From JBPRGH01 sp051418055 (GTDB taxonomy: Bacteria > Bacteroidota > Bacteroidia > Cytophagales > Cyclobacteriaceae): a stretch of 64,000 nucleotides of DNA. Below, in pieces: positions 8,962-18,704 of the stretch; position 1 is the first letter of the stretch; each line of letters opens with the position of its first letter. Under the pieces are notes generated by a model. The model searched no databases and was not told the DNA's origin. It saw only the letters and a program-made list of their open reading frames with translations. The DNA lies in assembly GCA_051418055.1 (NCBI GenBank), contig JBPRGH010000019.1, forward strand, positions 22,648 to 86,647, given 5' to 3'. A program made the position numbers and the translations under genes.

Positions 8962-9930
8962 CTATCCCCTTTGAATAAGATAAATAATATATCCTATATA
9001 GACAAGAACAAATAAAATACCTTCCCAACGCACAATCCGGGTTCTTTTACCAACTGCAACAGCAAATAACAGCAACGCACTGGCAAAGATTATCATCACA
9101 ATATCTGTATTGCTTGCTACACTAAAAGGTATTGGGTTTAAAGTAGCACTGACCCCCAGGATCCACAATAAATTGAAAATATTGGAACCAACAACATTAC
9201 CAACTGCTATATCCGTATTTCCTCTGTAAGCCGCTACTGCTGATGTAAAAAGCTCCGGAAGTGAGGTACCGACAGCAACAACTGTTAAACCAATAAATGT
9301 CTCACTTAAGCCGGCCTCTTCGGCAATTTGAATAGCACCTGCCACTACCCATTCCCCTCCAAAATAAAGACCTACAAGACCTATTGCAATATAGACATAT
9401 GCTTTTTTATTACTTATAAGGTCCTCTTCCTTCTCTGTCGGTAGTTCATCTTCTTGTCTGTTGCTTCTGAATACGACATAAATGTACATGAGAAACAGTA
9501 CAAAAAATAAGAGTAGTATACCGCCATCCAGACGGCTTAGGGTAAGCATCTTTTTATCTGTTAATAAAGATGCATTTGCCAAAAAACCAACTAAAAGCGT
9601 GGCTATTAATGAAAATGGGATTTCTGAAAAATAAATATTTTTTGTAATTGGAAGAGGGCGGATAATTGCACTTATCCCTAATATCAGCAGTATATTGGCA
9701 ATGTTACTGCCAAAGATATTCCCGACAGCCAATTCAGCACTTCCCTTAAAGCTGGCTGTAATATTCACCAGCAATTCCGGTAAAGAAGTTCCAAATGAGA
9801 CAATGGTTAAGCCAATAATGATCTGGGAAACTTTTAGTCGCTTGGCTATGGAAGATGCACCTTCAACAAGATAGTCCGCACCCTTTATTAAGAAGACGAA
9901 GCCAATGGCAAATAAAATGTATACAAGCAT
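8962..9930 (-). CDS. Calcium/sodium antiporter (CaCA family, YrbG-like)
   Basis: The 322-residue inner-membrane protein has about ten hydrophobic segments in two inverted halves. Each half carries the alpha-repeat of the CaCA superfamily: SFGTSLPELLVNI followed by GNIFGSNIANILLILG in the first and VGTSLPELFTSAV followed by GNVVGSNIFNLLWILG in the second. The acidic and serine residues in these repeats form the ion path. A short acidic cytoplasmic loop (EDELPTEKEEDL) joins the halves. It should exchange Na+ or H+ against Ca2+; actual ion preference is not readable from sequence. Confidence 0.9.
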   Translation of the reverse strand: MLVYILFAIGFVFLIKGADYLVEGASSIAKRLKVSQIIIGLTIVSFGTSLPELLVNITASFKGSAELAVGNIFGSNIANILLILGISAIIRPLPITKNIYFSEIPFSLIATLLVGFLANASLLTDKKMLTLSRLDGGILLLFFVLFLMYIYVVFRSNRQEDELPTEKEEDLISNKKAYVYIAIGLVGLYFGGEWVVAGAIQIAEEAGLSETFIGLTVVAVGTSLPELFTSAVAAYRGNTDIAVGNVVGSNIFNLLWILGVSATLNPIPFSVASNTDIVMIIFASALLLFAVAVGKRTRIVRWEGILFVLVYIGYIIYLIQRG

Positions 9931-10034
9931 TTAGACACAAATTTGCCGGCCAAGATATGCCATTTTCAAACAATAAAAAACAGTGCTTTATAATTATTGC
10001 AGATTTATAACAAAAATTCTTTCCTGGTTTATTA

Positions 10035-10385
10035 TCACCCCTTATTTATCTCCTGTTGTAGCTTAGCAGGTAATTTATTTCTTATTAAAAGATAAGAATG
10101 ATTAATAAATTCTTTCAACTGCTCATCTCCTACTTTGGAAACATCTTTAATAAAAAGCCATTTGGCACGGGCTAAATAAGGGGCCGGGATAAAATTTCCA
10201 TTCTGAGGTAAGGAGTTGAAATCTTCATCATTGGCTTTAAATGAAAGTGTTAGAGGTACTGCATCCATGCTGATGATGCAAAACATTTTACTTTTTATAC
10301 TGAATACCAGGTTATCCCCCCATTTCATATCTTCAGTAACCGCAGGAAATGAGATACAGTATTCACGTATTTCTTCTATATTCAT
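10035..10385 (-). CDS. MmcQ/YjbR family protein
   Basis: The product has the compact CyaY-like fold signature of this family: N-terminal NIEEIREYCISFPAVTEDMKWGDNLVFSI, then KMFCIISMD and a C-terminal helix-rich end. Typical length is 110-120 residues. I prefer the ATG at 10385 (117 aa, preceded by a purine-rich AAAGGGAAAG) to the upstream start at 10439, because residues before it are not family-like. The family is often called DNA-binding on structural grounds, but the physiological role is not established. It stands alone upstream of the exchanger gene. Confidence 0.8.
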   Translation of the reverse strand: MNIEEIREYCISFPAVTEDMKWGDNLVFSIKSKMFCIISMDAVPLTLSFKANDEDFNSLPQNGNFIPAPYLARAKWLFIKDVSKVGDEQLKEFINHSYLLIRNKLPAKLQQEINKG

Positions 10386-10559
10386 TGTCTTTCCCTTTTG
10401 ACTAAAATACAACTGATATCTAAAGATTCTCCCATTCAAATGATCATTTATTTTTTAATTTAAAAGGTACTAAACTAATTGGCACTGAAGAAGTTCTTTT
10501 TAAAAATAAATTTATAGTTTTAAAAAGTATTAATACAAATAAATCCGCTACAAATAATA

Positions 10560-11639
10560 ATGAAAAAACAGTTCTACACCGTTGGACCCGCCCAATTATT
10601 CTACACCGTAGATGGTCATATAAAAGAAGCATTAAAAACCGATATTCTTTCTATCTCACATCGAAGCAGCCAGTTTGAGGCGATTTTTAAAGAAACATCA
10701 GATAATTTAAGGAAATTATTCAATATCCCAGCTTCGCATTATATTGCTTTCACAGGATCGGCAACTGAAATATGGGAGCGGTTAATTCAAAATACAGTAG
10801 AACGTGAGTCTTTTCACCTGGTAAATGGAGCATTTTCTGAAAAATTTGCTAATATATCTGAAAATCTGGGCCGGAAAGTATTAACTGCCGAAGCAGAATG
10901 GGGAAACTGTGTGGAGATAGAAAAAATACTTGTTCCTGAAACTGCTGAATTAATTGCCATCACTCACAATGAAACCAGCACAGGAGCCCAATATCCTGAA
11001 GAAGATATAAATAAATTGGCGAAAGCATTTCCAAATCAAATTATTGCAGTAGATATGGTTTCATCAGCTCCATTGATCCAGCCCGATTGGAGTGTTATAG
11101 ATACAGCATATTTTTCAGTACAAAAAGCATTTGGATTACCTGCCGGTCTCGGAGTTTGGGTATTTAATGATCGTTGCGTTGAAAAGTCACACATGCTGCT
11201 AAATAAAAATATTTCCATCGGGTCCTATCATAGTATACCTGAATTATTGAAGTACCTCAAAAAAAATCAAACTCCTGAAACACCTAATATCCTTAATCTG
11301 TATTTATTAGGACGTGTGGTAAAAGATATGCTTGAGATCGGAATGGATAGAATAAGACGTGAAACAATATATAAGTCAGCTGTCCTTTATCAGGCAATTG
11401 AACAAAACAAAAAACTCGCGCCTTTTGTGAAAAGCAAAGTAAACCAGAGCAAAACAACAATAGTTGCTGAATCTGTTTACGCAACAGAAATACGAAAGCA
11501 ATTGGCTGAAAAAGGTTTAATTACAGGTGCGGGGTATGCTCCATTTAAGGATAAACATATACGCATAGCAAATTTTCCCACTCACAGCAAAGAACAGATT
11601 GAAATGCTTGCCGATTTGTTAGTCAAAGAAGAGTTTTAA
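10560..11639 (+). CDS. Class V aminotransferase, SerC-like (probable phosphoserine aminotransferase)
   Basis: The 359-residue protein is a fold-type I PLP enzyme. K189 in SVQKAFGLPAG is the expected Schiff-base lysine and D165 in VDMVSSA the pyridine-nitrogen aspartate; SHRS at 33-36 matches the His-Arg substrate motif of phosphoserine aminotransferases. It is divergent from canonical Bacteroidota SerC, so another small amino/keto acid pair remains possible. If SerC, it converts 3-phosphohydroxypyruvate and glutamate to phosphoserine, the step between the two activities of the fusion at 60858-62747. The gene may be cotranscribed with the universal stress protein 20 bp downstream. Confidence 0.7.
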   Translation: MKKQFYTVGPAQLFYTVDGHIKEALKTDILSISHRSSQFEAIFKETSDNLRKLFNIPASHYIAFTGSATEIWERLIQNTVERESFHLVNGAFSEKFANISENLGRKVLTAEAEWGNCVEIEKILVPETAELIAITHNETSTGAQYPEEDINKLAKAFPNQIIAVDMVSSAPLIQPDWSVIDTAYFSVQKAFGLPAGLGVWVFNDRCVEKSHMLLNKNISIGSYHSIPELLKYLKKNQTPETPNILNLYLLGRVVKDMLEIGMDRIRRETIYKSAVLYQAIEQNKKLAPFVKSKVNQSKTTIVAESVYATEIRKQLAEKGLITGAGYAPFKDKHIRIANFPTHSKEQIEMLADLLVKEEF

Positions 11640-11660
11640 GCTACATTTGCACCCTGATTG

Positions 11661-12590
11661 ATGCCTATGGAACCAATAAAGAAAATAATGGTACTTCTTG
11701 ATATGTCTGATATGGATGAGACATTGCTCAAGTATGCCGCATATATTAGTGATATTGAAAAAGCTGCTACAGTTTATTTTGTAAACATTGTTAGAAATAT
11801 CTCACTTCCTGAAGAAATTAAAAAAGAATTTCCAGACCTTGAGAAGAAAGCTTTAGAAGAACGTAAAGGGCTTATTAAAAAGAAAGTTAAAGAGCTATAT
11901 CATACTGAAAGACCTGTAGAGGTAAAATATCACATTGGTTTTGGCCCCCATTTAAAAACCTCTATCATTTTCGCTGAAAAGGAAAGCGTTGACCTTATCA
12001 TGATTGGCCAGAAGAAAGGAAAAGTAGGCACAGGTGTATTGGCTCAACGATTAGCCCGCCGAGCCAGCTGTAATCTGTTAATTTTACCCGAAAATACGGA
12101 GCCAAAAATTGAGCGCCTACTTGTACCTGTAGACTTTTCTTTCTATTGCAAATTAGCTCTAGAACAGGCCATATATATCAGCCACACACATAATGAAAAA
12201 ATAGAGATCACCTGTCAGAATGTATTTAATGTGCCTGTGGGTTATCATTATACCGGTAAATCCTATTCAGAATTTACTGAAATAATGAAGAAAAATGCCC
12301 AAAAAAGCTATAAACAATTTATTAAAGGTATTGACACAAAAGGGATAAAAATTAAGACTGTTTATTCTCTGGATACCAATGATAACCTTGCCAGTGATAT
12401 ACAGGACCTTGCGAGAAAGCTTAATGCCGATATTACTATAATCGGTGCTAAAGGCCGTACTGCAGCAGCTGCCCTATTTTTGGGATCTTTATCAGAAAAG
12501 CTAATAAATAGCCAGATGGACAAACCTTTGATGGTAGTAAGGCCAAAGGGTAAAAATGTTGGATTGTTGGAATCTTTAAGGGAGATTTAA
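11661..12590 (+). CDS. Tandem-domain universal stress protein (UspA family)
   Basis: Two UspA domains sit head to tail. The first begins KKIMVLLDMSDMDETLLKYA and the second begins near residue 150 with RLLVPVDFSFYCKLALEQA; the second ends with the nucleotide-binding pattern IIGAKGRTAAAALFLGS. The protein is soluble and of normal length for tandem Usp proteins (about 300 aa). Start choice: a TTG at 11658 precedes ATG at 11661, and another in-frame ATG is at 11667; I take 11661. Such proteins respond to starvation or envelope stress, often binding ATP. It follows the aminotransferase gene by about 20 bp. Confidence 0.85.
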   Translation: MPMEPIKKIMVLLDMSDMDETLLKYAAYISDIEKAATVYFVNIVRNISLPEEIKKEFPDLEKKALEERKGLIKKKVKELYHTERPVEVKYHIGFGPHLKTSIIFAEKESVDLIMIGQKKGKVGTGVLAQRLARRASCNLLILPENTEPKIERLLVPVDFSFYCKLALEQAIYISHTHNEKIEITCQNVFNVPVGYHYTGKSYSEFTEIMKKNAQKSYKQFIKGIDTKGIKIKTVYSLDTNDNLASDIQDLARKLNADITIIGAKGRTAAAALFLGSLSEKLINSQMDKPLMVVRPKGKNVGLLESLREI

Positions 12591-12647
12591 TCTAAAATTG
12601 CGTCAGGACCTGTGTCAACTCTTTGCATGTTAAGCTGTTAATGAAGT

Positions 12648-13445
12648 ATGGAGCACAAGACTTTCAGGAATTTATCTATACCCGTCTTAGGATTCGGAAC
12701 CTATACACTTAATTACGAATCAATTAAAAAAGCTATTGATCTTGGATATCGTCACCTCGATACTGCAAGGGATTATGGTAATGAAGAGGATGTTGGCCGA
12801 GCCTGGAAAAACAGTGGCAAATCAAGAGACAATTTTTTTCTTACTACCAAGATCTGGCATACCAAACTCAAACCGGATGAAGTAAAGAAAGAGACTGAAA
12901 TAGCATTAAAAAACCTTAAAACCGATTATGTAGATCTGCTATTAATCCACTGGCCCTCATCTGAAGGTGTTCCTTTAGAGGATACCTTAGGAGCCTTTGA
13001 GGAAGTAAAAAAAGAAGGTAAAACAAGAGCCGTTGGCATTAGTAATTTTACTGCAGATATGCAGCGAAAAGCAATGGAAATAACAGGGATCCATACTAAT
13101 CAGGTAGAATATCACCCATTCCTGGGGCAGGATGAGCTGATTAAATTGTGTAAAGAAACCGATATTTCTTTAACCTCTTATCGGCCAATTGCCAAAAACA
13201 AAATATCTGAAAATGATCTGTTGAATGATCTTGCGAAAAAATATAATAAATCACCTGCTCAAATCACCCTGCGCTGGCATATTCAGCAAGAGCCTGTAAT
13301 TGCAATACCGCGTTCAAAAGATGAAGAACATATAAAGCAAAATATGGAAGTTTTTGATTTTAAACTTTCTGAAAATGAAATGAGTGAGATCTTTAAACTT
13401 GATAAAGGCTTGCGCCAAATAGATCCTGCTTTCGGTCCGTGGTAA
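12648..13445 (+). CDS. Aldo/keto reductase
   Basis: This 265-residue protein is a NADPH-dependent (beta/alpha)8 aldo/keto reductase. The catalytic tetrad is visible: D38 and Y43 in LDTARDYGNE, K68 in TTKIW and H101 in LIHWP. AIPRSKDEEHIKQN near the C-terminus is the adenine-phosphate binding loop. Closest in style to the 2,5-diketo-gluconate reductase or methylglyoxal reductase branch; substrate unknown. It is transcribed in the same direction as the stress protein upstream (57 bp gap) and converges with the large ABC transporter gene. Confidence 0.88.
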   Translation: MEHKTFRNLSIPVLGFGTYTLNYESIKKAIDLGYRHLDTARDYGNEEDVGRAWKNSGKSRDNFFLTTKIWHTKLKPDEVKKETEIALKNLKTDYVDLLLIHWPSSEGVPLEDTLGAFEEVKKEGKTRAVGISNFTADMQRKAMEITGIHTNQVEYHPFLGQDELIKLCKETDISLTSYRPIAKNKISENDLLNDLAKKYNKSPAQITLRWHIQQEPVIAIPRSKDEEHIKQNMEVFDFKLSENEMSEIFKLDKGLRQIDPAFGPW

Positions 13446-13484
13446 CTTTCCAGGGACTACACCAGTATTACGAAAAAAAAATGA

Positions 13485-16400
13485 TCATTTCCTTCTTCTC
13501 TTTTGATATTCAAAGAAACTGATCACCCGCTTTAAAACATCATAATATAACATTATAAATAAAGCAGCCGTCATAAACCAGATAAAGACGACATTAAACC
13601 ACAAGGTATCAATATAAAAGCCCCCAAAGTATTTTGTAGGTGCGAAAAACTGAGAACGAAAATCAAAAATATGGTCAGGGTGCTCCTTCTCATTATAGAT
13701 AGGGTAAATTTTCTGCACGAGCTCATCCTCTATTTTTACTACCCGATAAGGAGTATTTAAATTTTTAAGCGCATTACTAATAGCTTCATTCTGATAGCGT
13801 AACCGAAGATTATCCAGTTCATCTTGTGAGATCTCCTCAGTTAACAAAGCAATCGCAACACTATCCTTTTCTTCAAGTAAACTTTTAAAGCGGTTCGAAT
13901 ACATATTTCTCAACGTCTCCAGGAAATCCTGTGTTGCCCGGTGAGTAGCTGAATCATATCGCTGAATGGTAAGCCTGTCTCGCATTTTAAATTTATCCTC
14001 CCCTATTAATTCCAGCTCTTTATTAATTTCATTTCGCAGTAAGGACATGCTTTCTTCAAGTTTTTCTCCTTCAGGGCCACTTCTTTTCCTTCTGTTATTA
14101 AAAACATAAGAAGCTTCAGATTCTAAACGAGGGATGTAGTAGACATTCTTATATTCAGCATCAGCTATACGGCTGTTTAAATCATAGAATAGCTTTTCAA
14201 AAGGATTATCCTTAAACTGAGTTACCATTGCTGCTTCAAACCCCCAGCGTGAAGCCATCATATCACCAAAAACAGGCACACCATCCGTAGCGCTAACTTC
14301 CGGATTGAACTTATCAAAGCTGATTACCACACCACTTAAAACAAGCTGGGGGATAAGCAGTATAGGGATTAAAATATAAATGGTAACAGCAGAATTAAAT
14401 GATGCTGAAATATTAAGCCCTAACAGGTTTGCAAATGCAGAGCAGCTAAATAATATCAGCCACAGCCTTAACCCCATACCCTCTATTTCCAATATCCAGT
14501 TCCCAATCAGCACAAACGAACCTGTTTGTATAGCTGATATCGTAAATAGCACCAGTATCTTGCTCACCAGATAACTACTCTTGCTCAGGTTGAGATACCG
14601 CTCTCTCTTTAATATTTTTCGATCTTTAAATATTTCTTCAGCACTTACTGTTAAACCCATAAAAAGGGCTACAACAATACTCATAAAGAAATAAATTGGA
14701 ATATTATCGTTAGCAAAAAAAGAATAATCCCCTTCCGGATTATCTATTACTGAATAATACTTCACCAGGTAAGCCATAAATAACGCAAGCAGAGGGGCTT
14801 CCAACAGGTTGATCAATAAGTACTGTTTATTGGCAACCTTCGCCAGCACATCCCTTTTCAGGAATACCTTAAGTTGATTAAACCAGTTAGGTATTAATTG
14901 TGATGACTGGAGTGCGGCTTTAACATGATTAACTTTAGGTAATTTAATTGCCTGCCTAAAATAATGATACCACTGTTCCGGTGAGATCTTACGTACATTA
15001 GTAAGCCTTCCATATTCATTTACAACCCTGGTTTCAATGATATTAAAGATCTGTTCAGGATTAATATTTCCGCATTCCGGACAGACACTTTGATTTTTAT
15101 TGGCAGCATTAATTATTTCTTTAAAATAAACTACCGCCTCCACAGGATTACCATAAAAGATCTGATAACCTCCGGAATCAAGGATACACAAGCTATCAAA
15201 AAGCTTAAAAATATCAGATGAAGGCTGATGAATGACTACAAAAACCATTTTGCCCCTTAATGATAATTCCTTCAGGAGGTCCATTATATTTTCGGAGTCT
15301 CGCGAGCTTAGACCTGAGGTAGGTTCATCGACAAACAGTAGCGAAGGCTCGCGTATAAGCTCCAGTCCGATATTTAATCGCTTACGTTGTCCACCGCTGA
15401 TTATCTGATCTAAAGGAGAACCAACCTTCAAGTGCATGGCTTCTGTAAGCCCCAGCTGATTTAAAAGCTTTACTACCCTTTTCGTCAGTTCATCTTTTTT
15501 AAGATGCGCAAGGCATAATTTGGCTGCAAAAAAAAGGTTTTCAAAAACAGTCAACTCTTCTATGAGTAAATCGTCCTGCGGAACATATCCGATAACTCCC
15601 TGGACTTTTTCGCTTTCCTCATGGATATCTATACCATTTACCAGTACCCTTCCACTTGAAGGGGTTTCAATACCATTTAATACATTTAATAAAGTTGATT
15701 TGCCTGCTCCGGAACCACCCATTATACCTACTAATTTACCTCCGGCTTCAGAAAGTGTAACATTCTGCAACCCCACTTTTCCACTTTTGAAATGGTAAAA
15801 TATCCGCTCTGCTGTAAATGTGATAGTGGTTTTTTGCTCATCCTTCATGAAATTGCTTACCACATCACTATAGTAAATAGCTTTAATTTTATTTCCCCTT
15901 ATTGTACTTCCCGCAGGTAAAATTTCAATCTTCCTGCTTTTTAGAGGGATACCATTCAGATATAAAATTGAAATTCCTAAATACTTAATGAAGTATAGCT
16001 GAAGTTCCGGAAGCCTGAGGATGGCTATAAGTCCTGTAAGGTTTCTTGTAACCATGCGGGGGCCCTTTGTTTTATACTCCCCCGAACCCTCGTCAATGAT
16101 TAATATATTTTTGGAATCAAGCTCCTCCATATCCTCGGCGATAACAAAATCGCGGAGCATGGTCATCGTCTTTCTTGATAGCTTTAATGCCTCGCCAATA
16201 TAGAAGATTAGATTTCCCTGGCGCTCGGAGATCTCATGATCAACATAGATAAGTTCTATGATCTTGATAGTGATAAACACCTTCTGCTGCATGGTGAGGG
16301 CTTTATTCACCTCCTTGGTGATGTCAATGATATTAGCCCAGTCATCAACAAATTCTTTTGTATCCTCGTCTACCTCAACATTATCAATGCCGGGAGCAAC

Positions 16401-16577
16401 AGCCACCTGCTGAGAGGCAAGATAGCTGTCAAACATATTTATATAAAAGGGAATAGCTTCCTGGTTGAGGTGTATTGAAAGAAAATCCTTTATATTATTT
16501 CGTTCATCTTCCGTTACCCTCTCCTTTGCAACAATAGCAAATAACTGAATTATTGCTTTCAGTAACTGTTCACTCAT
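13485..16577 (-). CDS. Large ABCG-type ABC transporter with TerB-like N-terminus
   Basis: The 1030-residue protein combines several parts. Residues 1-150 form a helical TerB-like domain. About 165-250 is beta-rich with LYLNGIPL and GSTIRGNKI, tentatively FHA-like. About 255-480 is an ABC ATPase (Walker A GGSGAGKST near 288, signature ISGGQRKRLNIGLE near 393, FVDEPTSGLSSRD), close to the ABCG/White type. One CPECG motif follows near 497. An ABC-2-type membrane domain spans about 580-790. A long charged, probably extracytoplasmic segment (about 790-990) precedes a final span. ABC ATPase before permease is the ABCG order. Export of a lipid or hydrophobic compound is plausible, but the substrate is unknown. 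Confidence 0.82.
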   Translation of the reverse strand: MSEQLLKAIIQLFAIVAKERVTEDERNNIKDFLSIHLNQEAIPFYINMFDSYLASQQVAVAPGIDNVEVDEDTKEFVDDWANIIDITKEVNKALTMQQKVFITIKIIELIYVDHEISERQGNLIFYIGEALKLSRKTMTMLRDFVIAEDMEELDSKNILIIDEGSGEYKTKGPRMVTRNLTGLIAILRLPELQLYFIKYLGISILYLNGIPLKSRKIEILPAGSTIRGNKIKAIYYSDVVSNFMKDEQKTTITFTAERIFYHFKSGKVGLQNVTLSEAGGKLVGIMGGSGAGKSTLLNVLNGIETPSSGRVLVNGIDIHEESEKVQGVIGYVPQDDLLIEELTVFENLFFAAKLCLAHLKKDELTKRVVKLLNQLGLTEAMHLKVGSPLDQIISGGQRKRLNIGLELIREPSLLFVDEPTSGLSSRDSENIMDLLKELSLRGKMVFVVIHQPSSDIFKLFDSLCILDSGGYQIFYGNPVEAVVYFKEIINAANKNQSVCPECGNINPEQIFNIIETRVVNEYGRLTNVRKISPEQWYHYFRQAIKLPKVNHVKAALQSSQLIPNWFNQLKVFLKRDVLAKVANKQYLLINLLEAPLLALFMAYLVKYYSVIDNPEGDYSFFANDNIPIYFFMSIVVALFMGLTVSAEEIFKDRKILKRERYLNLSKSSYLVSKILVLFTISAIQTGSFVLIGNWILEIEGMGLRLWLILFSCSAFANLLGLNISASFNSAVTIYILIPILLIPQLVLSGVVISFDKFNPEVSATDGVPVFGDMMASRWGFEAAMVTQFKDNPFEKLFYDLNSRIADAEYKNVYYIPRLESEASYVFNNRRKRSGPEGEKLEESMSLLRNEINKELELIGEDKFKMRDRLTIQRYDSATHRATQDFLETLRNMYSNRFKSLLEEKDSVAIALLTEEISQDELDNLRLRYQNEAISNALKNLNTPYRVVKIEDELVQKIYPIYNEKEHPDHIFDFRSQFFAPTKYFGGFYIDTLWFNVVFIWFMTAALFIMLYYDVLKRVISFFEYQKRRRK

Positions 16578-16674
16578 TGATCAAATCCTGTTTTACTTTA
16601 AGTGACCCAAATAGGACAGCTTAAGTTACATATTAATTTATGAACGGTCATAAAAATGCCTGAAAATTCATTTA

Positions 16675-17958
16675 TCAGGTGAATAATGCGCCAGCTATAG
16701 TTGCAGTCATCATTGTTGCCAGAGTTGCAGCAAATAAAGCTTTGAATCCTAATCTTGAAAGATCACCCTGCCTGTTTGGTGCCATCCCGCCAATACCACC
16801 AATTTGAATAGCAATAGAACTGAAGTTTGCAAACCCACAAAGGGCATAGGTAGAAATCACAATAGATTTTTCATTCAGTAATCCGGCACTTTTCATATCA
16901 GCAAGGCTCAGGTAAGCAACAAATTCATTTATAACCACCTTTTGACCAACCAATGATCCTACACGTATGGTTTCACTCCAATCCACCCCCATTATAAAAG
17001 CAAATATCCTGAAGATTTGTCCAAGGATATACTCTAAGGAAAATTGTTGAAAAACGCCGTCTGTTGAAGATGCAACCAATGCGTTTAAACCGGTTAAATC
17101 GCCCAAACCTTCAAGGATCCAGTTAAGTGCGTAAATAATAGCAATAAACGCCAATAACATTCCCGCAATATTTATTGCCAGCTTTACACCATCCGCAGCA
17201 CCACGACTTAAGGCATCCACGAGATTTACCCCCAGTGTCTCCTGGCTTACTTTCAGGGATGTATTAATATCTTCCTTATGGAGCTCAGGAATAACAATTT
17301 TTGCTAAAACTATTGCCGCCGGTGCGTTCATTATTGATGCACTTAACAGGTACGCAGCAAAACGTGTACGCTCAGCTGGATCATCGCCGCCCAGAAAAGC
17401 AACATATCCTGCTAATACCCCTCCGGCTATAGTGGCCATACCGCCAGTCATGAGGCACATTAATTCTGACTGTGTCATTTTTTTGATAAATGGCCTAACC
17501 AATAAAGGTGCTTCTGTTTGTCCTAAGAAAATATTGCCTGCCGCAGAAAGGCTTTCAGCACCGGATAAACGCATGGTCCTGGACATGATCCAGGCGATGC
17601 CAAAAACGATTTTCTGAAGTATACCCAGGTAATATAATCCTGCAGAGACCGTAGAAAAGAAGATTACTGTGGGCAACACCTGAAAGGCAAATATAAATCC
17701 ATACTTATTGGTGGCCAGATCGCCAAAAAGGAATTGGGCTCCGTCAGTGGCGAAGCTTAGAAATATAACAAATTTTTCGCTGATCCAGTTGAAGGCCTCA
17801 GTTACAAATTCTACCTGAGTTATCAGGAAACCAAAGACAATTTGTAATGTGATCCCTACAGCAACTAACCTCCAGTCAATTGCTTTACGTTTTGAAGAAA
17901 ATAACCAGGCGATGAAGATAAGGGCAGCGAGGCCAAATGCTCCTCTTAATAAATCCAT
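16675..17958 (-). CDS. Concentrative nucleoside transporter (NupC/CNT family)
   Basis: The 427-residue inner-membrane protein has about ten hydrophobic segments and the CNT core: GNIFLGQTEAPLLVRPFI in the first nucleoside-binding hairpin and NEFVAYLSL with STYALCGFANFSSIAIQIGG in the second half. It should import nucleosides with Na+ or H+. An apparent terminator with long arms lies just upstream at 17994-18076, separating it from the etf operon. It is 97 bp from the start of the ABC transporter gene downstream, so the two may be partly cotranscribed. Confidence 0.9.
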   Translation of the reverse strand: MDLLRGAFGLAALIFIAWLFSSKRKAIDWRLVAVGITLQIVFGFLITQVEFVTEAFNWISEKFVIFLSFATDGAQFLFGDLATNKYGFIFAFQVLPTVIFFSTVSAGLYYLGILQKIVFGIAWIMSRTMRLSGAESLSAAGNIFLGQTEAPLLVRPFIKKMTQSELMCLMTGGMATIAGGVLAGYVAFLGGDDPAERTRFAAYLLSASIMNAPAAIVLAKIVIPELHKEDINTSLKVSQETLGVNLVDALSRGAADGVKLAINIAGMLLAFIAIIYALNWILEGLGDLTGLNALVASSTDGVFQQFSLEYILGQIFRIFAFIMGVDWSETIRVGSLVGQKVVINEFVAYLSLADMKSAGLLNEKSIVISTYALCGFANFSSIAIQIGGIGGMAPNRQGDLSRLGFKALFAATLATMMTATIAGALFT

Positions 17959-17993
17959 TAAATTGTCTTTTACCTGTGAAGGCTAATTTTAAA

Positions 17994-18076
17994 CATAAAA
18001 ATAGGCTGACCCAAAAGATGATGCAATCAGCTTAACCGGTTTCAGCGCCACTGATATCTGACCTTTTGAGTCAGCC
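17994..18076 (-). terminator. Terminator-like long inverted repeat after the etf-nuclease operon
   Basis: Arms GGCTGAC-C-CAAAAG (18004-18017) and CTTTTG-A-GTCAGCC (18063-18076) pair over 13 of 14 positions. Read leftward the second arm is followed by TATTTTTATG. An inner pair ATCAG/CTGAT (18026-18030 and 18051-18055) adds a second stem. The outer arm resembles the common Bacteroidota AAGGCTGNCTCAAAAG hairpin. Confidence 0.7.
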
Positions 18077-18107
18077 TTAAATATACAATAATATAAGTTA
18101 AAGAACC

Positions 18108-18701
18108 TTAATTTCTTCGGCTCAGCTCGTCCCTTATTTTAGCTGCATGCTCATAATCCTCCCGTTCAATGGCATCATTGAGCAGCTTATTAAGCTTATC
18201 CGTAGATAAATTTTTCAGGTCTTCTTTTTTAGTTACTTTCTGTTCTTTTTTTGCTTCCTTCTTAAAATCAGTCATATCCTCCTCACCCTCATCGGAAAGT
18301 ACAATCCCCGCTTCTTCAAGAATATTGCCAAAAGTATAAATGGGCGCATCAAATCGAAGGCCTATAGCAATGGCATCGGAAGGCCTTGCATCAACTTCGA
18401 TTGTATTGACCCCGTCATTACAAACAATTTTTGCAAAAAACACTCCTTCTTTCAGATCAGAGATTACAATCTCCTCTACAGTATAATTATAAGAATTTGC
18501 AAATGACTTGAACAGATCATGGGTCATCGGACGATTAGGTATGATCTTCTCAATTTCTATTGCAATAGCCTGAGCCTCAAACATTCCAATAATTATCGGT
18601 AGCCTGCGATTGCCATCTACTTCACCCAAAACAAGCGCAAACGAACCTGATTGCGACTGGCTGGAGGATAAACCTAATATTTCTAATTTTATTTTTTCCA
18701 C
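18108..18701 (-). CDS. Bifunctional nuclease family protein (DUF151) with C-terminal UVR motif
   Basis: Residues 1-135 match the BFN/DUF151 domain: GSFALVLGEVDGNRRLPIIIGMFEAQAIAIE and the conserved ARPSDAIAIGLRF. After a Lys/Glu-rich linker, residues about 165-197 form a UvrB/UvrC-type helical hairpin (LLNDAIEREDYEHAAKIRDEL). DUF151 proteins are reported to have nuclease activity in plants and occur widely in bacteria, where the role is less clear. The start lies three bases after the etfA stop, so it is the last gene of the etfB-etfA operon. Confidence 0.88.
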   Translation of the reverse strand: MEKIKLEILGLSSSQSQSGSFALVLGEVDGNRRLPIIIGMFEAQAIAIEIEKIIPNRPMTHDLFKSFANSYNYTVEEIVISDLKEGVFFAKIVCNDGVNTIEVDARPSDAIAIGLRFDAPIYTFGNILEEAGIVLSDEGEEDMTDFKKEAKKEQKVTKKEDLKNLSTDKLNKLLNDAIEREDYEHAAKIRDELSRRN

Positions 18702-18704
18702 GCT

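Noticed and set aside
10479..10500. TTGGCAC upstream of the SerC-like gene as a sigma-54 promoter
   Set aside because: No GC or TTGC-like -12 element lies at the correct spacing.
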